Of a stretch of 64,000 nucleotides of DNA, positions 60,601 to 64,000 are shown one piece after another; positions within the stretch are counted from its first letter, which is position 1; each line of letters opens with the position of its first letter. The translations under genes were made by a program, and so were the position numbers. The DNA is from JBCAWW01 sp039024315 (GTDB lineage Bacteria; Bacteroidota; Bacteroidia; J057), in the NCBI GenBank assembly GCA_039024315.1, contig JBCCQN010000002.1:1-64000 (forward strand), given 5' to 3'. The notes under the pieces are model-generated. The model did not search any database and had not been told where the DNA came from. It saw only the letters and a list, made by a program, of their open reading frames with translations.

Positions 60601-60993
60601 TCTAAAGGCATCAAATTGCTGCTGTCCTTCATCAAAACGTGCCAAAGCCATATATGCCGCCACCCATAGATTGTTGTCCGAATCAATCAATAAATCACGA
60701 ATCCGATCATCGGGTAAAGAATGAGGGTCTTGAGAATCGTGCTGAAAGATTTTGGTCCCTAATCCATCATAACGGTTAAGTCCTCCATCCGTCGCAACCC
60801 AAACATAACCCTTATGGTCTTCCACTATGCGTTTGATTTTACTCTCAGACAAAGGATCTAGAACCTGCTCAAAATGCAGGCGTAAAGGAGGCATCCCATT
60901 TTGAGCCCTCAGCAGATTAGGAAAGGATAGCAGGCAAAGCGATATCAAGGATAGAGTAAGGCAATCAACCAGAAGTATGATTATTTTTTTCAT
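57673..60993 (-). CDS. Two-component propeller histidine kinase
   Basis: 1106 residues. Signal peptide (LLVDCLTLSLISLCLLSFPNLLRAQ), then about 14 propeller repeats (GYVWVATDGGLNRYD, NLWVGTQHGLYVFD, RIWVGTENKGLLLYQ, QIWIGTDGGGISVWD, LWIGTSEGLNLFD) to about residue 660, a Y_Y_Y-like Ig domain (YKLEGFDEYWNYVG, FLVRAANRDGLW), one transmembrane helix (WWAGFLFLFAPIVFFLSLV), a coiled coil, HisKA (IISHDLRSPIYSLKGI) and HATPase (NLLGNALKFTPTEG, DTGLGM, GEKGVGLGLILVKEY). Unlike hybrid two-component systems of Bacteroides it has no receiver or AraC output domain. It converges on the giant protein gene; a response regulator is not adjacent. Confidence 0.93.
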   Translation of the reverse strand: MKKIIILLVDCLTLSLISLCLLSFPNLLRAQNGMPPLRLHFEQVLDPLSESKIKRIVEDHKGYVWVATDGGLNRYDGLGTKIFQHDSQDPHSLPDDRIRDLLIDSDNNLWVAAYMALARFDEGQQQFDAFRKPAGIDREELIDANCLLEGDDKNLWVGTQHGLYVFDKQQQALRQPEQDALKALSTYQIKSLQKVGPELWIGTDRGLFIYDPATKKVSPLQLADSHTLSASILDILASQQAEVWLATEKEGLLRLSQTPEPAKWQMRRFLTATQSTLSNKPIRRVFEDSQNRIWVGTENKGLLLYQPATESFFAYHKDLTESGALKSNSIWEIFEDRVGRMYLGSNNQGMFVHDPYAKWFNHKDGRFGQRLKFSTVSSFLEHEDQIWIGTDGGGISVWDRSSNQYSFLLHDPDDRHSLGSNEVLSLYKDSYGVIWTGNWKGGLNRYDPQSASFKRYFSHKSPNAIGSDNVFAIKEAPNGDLWMTTWDHGISRYNRATDDFFNIGYIPYNDTLLSHKMTYDLEIDDLTGDIWVATVLGLDRVRMLDDKRFKIKHYRLEEENPQSLSAHNVHCIYEDQQNRLWIGTSEGLNLFDRQTETFRRFYTRNGLSGNVIKEIIGDDLGNLWITTNKGITKMRESQTGFSFELYHKADGLQSDEFFFNSGLKTSSGELFLGGINGFNHFNPADFIPINHPPKLELTAFQLFYRDVKINDPESPLKADIGSLTHLELDKKQSVFSISYQGLCGTDPENIQYAYKLEGFDEYWNYVGKRSVATYTNLDAGEYTFLVRAANRDGLWMSNARELSITIKPPWWQSWWAGFLFLFAPIVFFLSLVQLRFAIIKTQKRQLAVRVDMQTESLRQQKEEIELQAEQLALANQQKNKLFSIISHDLRSPIYSLKGIVKLLDAGILKAEDLYRIKGDINRKIDNIGEVMENLLHWSVSQLEGEKVLRTDFDLSTICNEITNLYEPLAVEKEIRLLQSVKDPIMVHADPNQLRVILRNLLGNALKFTPTEGTVSLSADFRGPEMVKIIVSDTGLGMCPNQIKDLFCFTDKKSTKGTSGEKGVGLGLILVKEYVEKNGGKIEVESAPGVGTTFRFSLPLAAKASIA

Positions 60994-61315
60994 GGAATAA
61001 AAGCCAGAGTATAATGCTTATCAACTGCATATTATTGACATCAAATTACAAGCAGAAAAATCATATAGAGAAGCTTATATCTATGCAAACCTTACCAAGT
61101 TTTGTCGAGATTACAGCGGAGTGTAGGCACTGCCAAGGAAGTCCTTAGCTCATTTGAGCCCATCATTTTGCTAAATGGTTGTAGAGGCAACATTTTTTTT
61201 CGCCTTTTTTATACCACATCTCACATGATTCGACATTCGTACTATTCACACCATAGACAAAACAAAGCCCCAGCTTACCTGATATTTATTACGCTTCTGT
61301 CATTATTGGGCTCAG

Positions 61316-61330
61316 CGCTTCGCGGAACGA
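61316..61330 (-). repeat. Minihairpin repeat copy (CGC-GAA-GCG)
   Basis: Minus strand TCGTTCCGCGAAGCG; the outermost pair is mismatched. Intergenic. Confidence 0.5.
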
Positions 61331-61471
61331 TTGGCTCTCAAGATCCTTGATCTGATTTCATTTGTGCCAAGTGGAGTTGAGATTTATTTCACAAAATGCT
61401 AAAGGCAAGTCACTATGTCGGAAATATGAAGCATGAGGATAATCCAGTATCTATTTGAGATGAGAGACAAA

Positions 61472-61488
61472 AGCGTTCTGCAGAGCAG
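61472..61488 (+). repeat. Minihairpin repeat copy (CTGC-AGA-GCAG)
   Basis: AGCGTTCTGCAGAGCAG: perfect leader and stem, AGA loop. Intergenic. Confidence 0.7.
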
Positions 61489-61688
61489 TAATCTCTTAGT
61501 TTGACGCCCTTGTGATAAAACTCAGGATCGAAATATATGCGAAGTGCTTTTGTCGCTTTTGTATTTATTTCTGGGGGCTCAGTTTCCGCTTTCACCGAAG
61601 GCTTTTCCCACTTCACTGCATTGAAGGCTCAGATTATATCCTTATTGGGCCATAATTGGAATCAGAAACCTCCAATTTACCATTTACA

Positions 61689-63761
61689 ATGAACCGCCTT
61701 TATCGCTTCAAAATTCTTCTTTGGCTCTGCCTTGCTCCCTTATTGGCCTGGGCCCAAGTGCCAAGCGCCAGCCTACCCGCTTCCCTTCGCCTCCTAGCTA
61801 AATACCATGCGGGTAATGTACTCCTACGTTGGGCCCCTGATAATCCAGCAGATTGGCAAATGGGACATAGCAATGGATACTGGCTGGAAAGGATGGAATT
61901 AGATCCCGCAAACCCTACAGCAGAACCAAATTATCAAGCCCTCCACGATGAACCTCTTAAGCCGCAAAGTCTTGCAGAGATCAAACGACTGTACGAGCAA
62001 ACAACAAGCAACGATTACCTTCTCGTAATGGCCGAATGTATATACGGAAAAGGCCAAATCTCCTCAGGATTGACCGGCGATTGGCTCTCAGCCGCAGATG
62101 AGCTATCCAACCGTTACTCATTCAGTCTCTTAGCCGCGGATATGAACTTTGCGGCTGCCCTCGCTGCTGGTTTGGCCTTTGTGGATGAGGAGGTAAATCC
62201 CGATAAACAATACCTCTATCGTTTACGCTTGGCCCAGAAGCAATCTCAGCGACCGGCTTTTGAGCAAATCATCACCAAGGAAGTAGCGCCCTTCCAACCA
62301 CAGATCCAAAGTATCCTAGAACAAGAAGAAAGAATCGTACTCCAATGGAATCGCCAACTGCATGAGCGCCACTTTTCTAGTTATGTGATTGAGCGTTCCC
62401 GGGACGGGCAAAGCTATACAGCCCTCAGTGAACGCCCCTACGTCCACGGGCTTGGGCAAGCCGAAGAAGTACAGACCCACCTGATCAGCTATCAGGCTTC
62501 CGCCCCAAACTACGAGCCTTATTTTTATCGGATCATTGGCATTGATCCCTTCGGGCAACGCAGCATCCCTTCCCCTGCGGTCAAAGCTATGAGTCGAGAT
62601 CGAACGGCTCCTGCTGCTCCTACCCAGCTACAAGCCACGCCAGATCCTAAGCGCAAGATTGTACAGCTCAATTGGCAAACGGGTCTGGGAGCCGAGGCGC
62701 CAGCCGCTTATCAAGTACGCCGCGCTTTTGATTTTAAGGGCGAGTTGATACCGATTCATACTGAATTATTATCCGCTTCCCAATTGAGTTTTACTGATAA
62801 AAACCCCAATTACGTAGGGATCAATTACTATCAAATCGTTGCGCTGGATACAGCAGGAAATGAAGCCTATTCGCAGGTGGTAGCGGGCTATATTGTCGAT
62901 CTTGAGCCTCCTACTAAGCCAACAGGACTAGCCGGCAACATTGATAGCTTAGGAATTGTAAGAATACTTTGGAACGAAAATCCGGAACCGGATATCAAAG
63001 GCTATAAGGTATTTTTTGCCAATAGTCGCTCTGAAGTATTTAACGCTCTCCACAACAAAGCCATCGCAGGCAATCACTTTCAGGATACTATAGTGGTCAA
63101 AACCCTGGCCCAAAAAATTCATTACCGAGTAGTTGCAGTTGATGCCCGTGGTAACCTATCCGCTTTTAGCGAAATCTTGAGCTTACAGCGCCCTGATAAA
63201 GTAGCGCCTGCTGTAGCTTTGTTTAGCCACTATAGTGTGAAGCAAGATGCAATCTCTCTGCGTTGGATTGCGAGTAGTAGCGTTGATCTGGAGAGTCAGC
63301 AGCTCTATCGCCAAGCAGGCAGCGGGGAATGGAAACTCTTGGGGAGTTTTTTACCTGACCGCAGCTCCTATTTAGATCAGGATATTAGTCCCAATACTGT
63401 CTATCATTATCGGATTAGCAGCACTGATTTTGCCCAGAATAGGTCAACTTCCAAGACAATCATGCTCCGCAGCAAGCTGCTGCAGCACTCCCAGCCACAA
63501 TCCCTAGTGGCAACAGTTCAAGCAAAAGAAAGTAGAATTGCCTTGCAATGGCAAGCCGAACAAGAAGTCAAAAGATGGATCCTCTACCGCGCCGTAGGAA
63601 ATGGGCCAATGCTTAGTTTGGCTTCGATAGATTCTCAGCAAAATCAATATCATGACACTAGCGTTCGGCAAGGCCAGACCTACAAATATGCCTTAAGAGC
63701 AATCTATCAAGACGGTCGTAGGGGTCCACTAGGATCGACCATAAGCTCCCGTTTGCCCTAA
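61689..63761 (+). CDS. Secreted fibronectin type III protein
   Basis: 690 residues from the ATG at 61689 (MNRLYRFKILLWL); a frame start at 61656 is not needed. A signal peptide ends AWA. The first 200 residues (LLAKYHAGNVLLRWAPDNPADWQMGHSNGYWLERM) form an own domain, followed by about four Fn3 modules with the typical W-to-Y spacing (IVLQWNRQLHERHFSSYVIERS, VQLNWQTGLGAEAPAAYQVRRA, VRILWNENPEPDIKGYKVFF, ISLRWIASSSVDLESQQLYRQ) and a fifth near IALQWQAEQEVKRWILYRA. There is no sorting domain. It probably works with the giant Fn3-rich protein that lies 4 kb upstream on the same strand. Confidence 0.85.
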   Translation: MNRLYRFKILLWLCLAPLLAWAQVPSASLPASLRLLAKYHAGNVLLRWAPDNPADWQMGHSNGYWLERMELDPANPTAEPNYQALHDEPLKPQSLAEIKRLYEQTTSNDYLLVMAECIYGKGQISSGLTGDWLSAADELSNRYSFSLLAADMNFAAALAAGLAFVDEEVNPDKQYLYRLRLAQKQSQRPAFEQIITKEVAPFQPQIQSILEQEERIVLQWNRQLHERHFSSYVIERSRDGQSYTALSERPYVHGLGQAEEVQTHLISYQASAPNYEPYFYRIIGIDPFGQRSIPSPAVKAMSRDRTAPAAPTQLQATPDPKRKIVQLNWQTGLGAEAPAAYQVRRAFDFKGELIPIHTELLSASQLSFTDKNPNYVGINYYQIVALDTAGNEAYSQVVAGYIVDLEPPTKPTGLAGNIDSLGIVRILWNENPEPDIKGYKVFFANSRSEVFNALHNKAIAGNHFQDTIVVKTLAQKIHYRVVAVDARGNLSAFSEILSLQRPDKVAPAVALFSHYSVKQDAISLRWIASSSVDLESQQLYRQAGSGEWKLLGSFLPDRSSYLDQDISPNTVYHYRISSTDFAQNRSTSKTIMLRSKLLQHSQPQSLVATVQAKESRIALQWQAEQEVKRWILYRAVGNGPMLSLASIDSQQNQYHDTSVRQGQTYKYALRAIYQDGRRGPLGSTISSRLP
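63660..63676 (+). repeat. Possible minihairpin repeat copy (GGC-AAG-GCC)
   Basis: AGCGTTC leader with a three-base stem. Read in frame as SVRQGQTY near the end of the Fn3 protein gene. Confidence 0.4.
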
Positions 63762-63859
63762 TTGTTACAGGGCCCAAATGCCAGCGAAGCCCTTGTGCTC
63801 CACCAGAAATCCCTTATTTTGATTTTTGAATTGTCCTTCTGGATTGAAATCTTCGGTTT

Positions 63860-64000
63860 ATGAAAATCACGCAGATCATCTTTGCCTTACTGCTGAGTAT
63901 TTGGAGCCTTTTTGCCCACGCTCAAAACGCTTTGACGGACAGTCTTTATGGGGTTTATCAAGCCTCCGAAGACCCCCAAGAACAGTTTGCACTCATGCGT
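63860..64000 (+). CDS. Signal-peptide protein (N-terminal part, runs off window)
   Basis: 47 codons from the ATG at 63860 to the window end. A signal peptide (IIFALLLSIWSLFAHAQ) is followed by ALTDSLYGVYQASEDPQEQFALMR, which resembles the start of TPR-containing sensor proteins such as the kinase at 26346-29300 (VVDSLWHEYHALGDQEAQIDML). A periplasmic TPR sensor kinase or regulator is the best guess. It cannot be classed further. Confidence 0.6.
   Translation, partial: MKITQIIFALLLSIWSLFAHAQNALTDSLYGVYQASEDPQEQFALMR

Larger units (their letters stand above)
60994..61688. other. 695-base gap with repeat copies and no clear gene
   Basis: Between the kinase start and the Fn3 protein ATG. It holds two copies of the minihairpin element (61316-61330 and 61472-61488) and two short open frames (82 and 67 codons) without recognisable signals. 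Promoters for both flanking genes must be here. A decayed gene is possible, as short coding-like pieces occur, but nothing can be named. Confidence 0.5.

Noticed and set aside
61102..61350. 82-codon plus-strand frame in the long gap
   Set aside because: No recognisable domain, signal peptide or neighbour overlap, and it contains a repeat copy near its end.

Overview
The window looks like a chromosomal piece from a Bacteroidota bacterium, most likely of the Saprospiria type (inference). Supporting signs are several proteins with a signal peptide plus a type IX secretion (T9SS) type A C-terminal sorting domain, hybrid TPR and propeller histidine kinases, an ECF sigma/anti-sigma/DUF4097 cassette, few Shine-Dalgarno sequences, and a type III polyketide synthase operon of the kind seen in this phylum. 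No rRNA, tRNA, insertion sequence, phage gene or CRISPR array was recognised. The base composition looks even throughout.

Layout. 1-2000: end of a DUF2911 protein, a TPR membrane protein and a tiny sorting-domain-only protein. 2134-6164: biotin operon bioB-bioF-bioD-bioA. 6161-9165: an LEA-like repeat protein, a cystathionine gamma-synthase/lyase and an EcsC protein. 9385-21749 (minus strand): a tightly overlapping 13-gene operon running from a histidine kinase through an FAD hydroxylase/reductase, two methyltransferases, a type III PKS, an enoyl-reductase-like SDR, dehydratase, ketosynthase, ACP, phosphopantetheinyl transferase and MMPL exporter to a small membrane protein and a hydrolase-OsmC fusion. 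The set of enzymes fits synthesis and export of a methylated, oxidised phenolic (alkylresorcinol or alkylquinone) lipid. 21859-26343: mannose-6-phosphate isomerase, a Kelch-DUF819 fusion and a divergent Gfo/Idh/MocA dehydrogenase. 26346-31838: a hybrid sensor kinase, threonine aldolase, and a PspC/zinc-ribbon plus M48-like/zinc-ribbon pair. 31913-40353: T9SS cargo, a glycosyltransferase pair, a lipoprotein, two SGNH hydrolases, an unknown protein and a LytTR regulator. 40625-57542: a beta-helix protein, ECF sigma, anti-sigma, DUF4097 protein, T9SS cargo, an outer-membrane barrel and a 3398-residue secreted giant. 57673-64000: a propeller histidine kinase, an Fn3 protein and the start of another signal-peptide protein.

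Two things stand out. First, about thirty copies of a 17-base element are scattered through the window, inside and between genes and on both strands. Each has a near-constant AGCGTTC leader followed by a minihairpin. Its stem changes in a compensated way from copy to copy (CTGC/GCAG, CCGC/GCGG, CGGC/GCCG, CCCC/GGGG, CCTC/GAGG, TGGC/GCCA and others), while the loop is usually GNA. In many genes it is read in frame as added amino acids. Second, the barrel, giant protein, propeller kinase and Fn3 protein (45547-63761) look like an uncharacterised surface or secretion apparatus, preceded by its own sigma/anti-sigma module.

Most start codons were moved inward from the longest possible frame to the ATG that opens a signal peptide, membrane segment or family N-terminus, or that overlaps the previous stop. 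No promoter was assigned with confidence; candidate terminators and shared divergent regions are listed.
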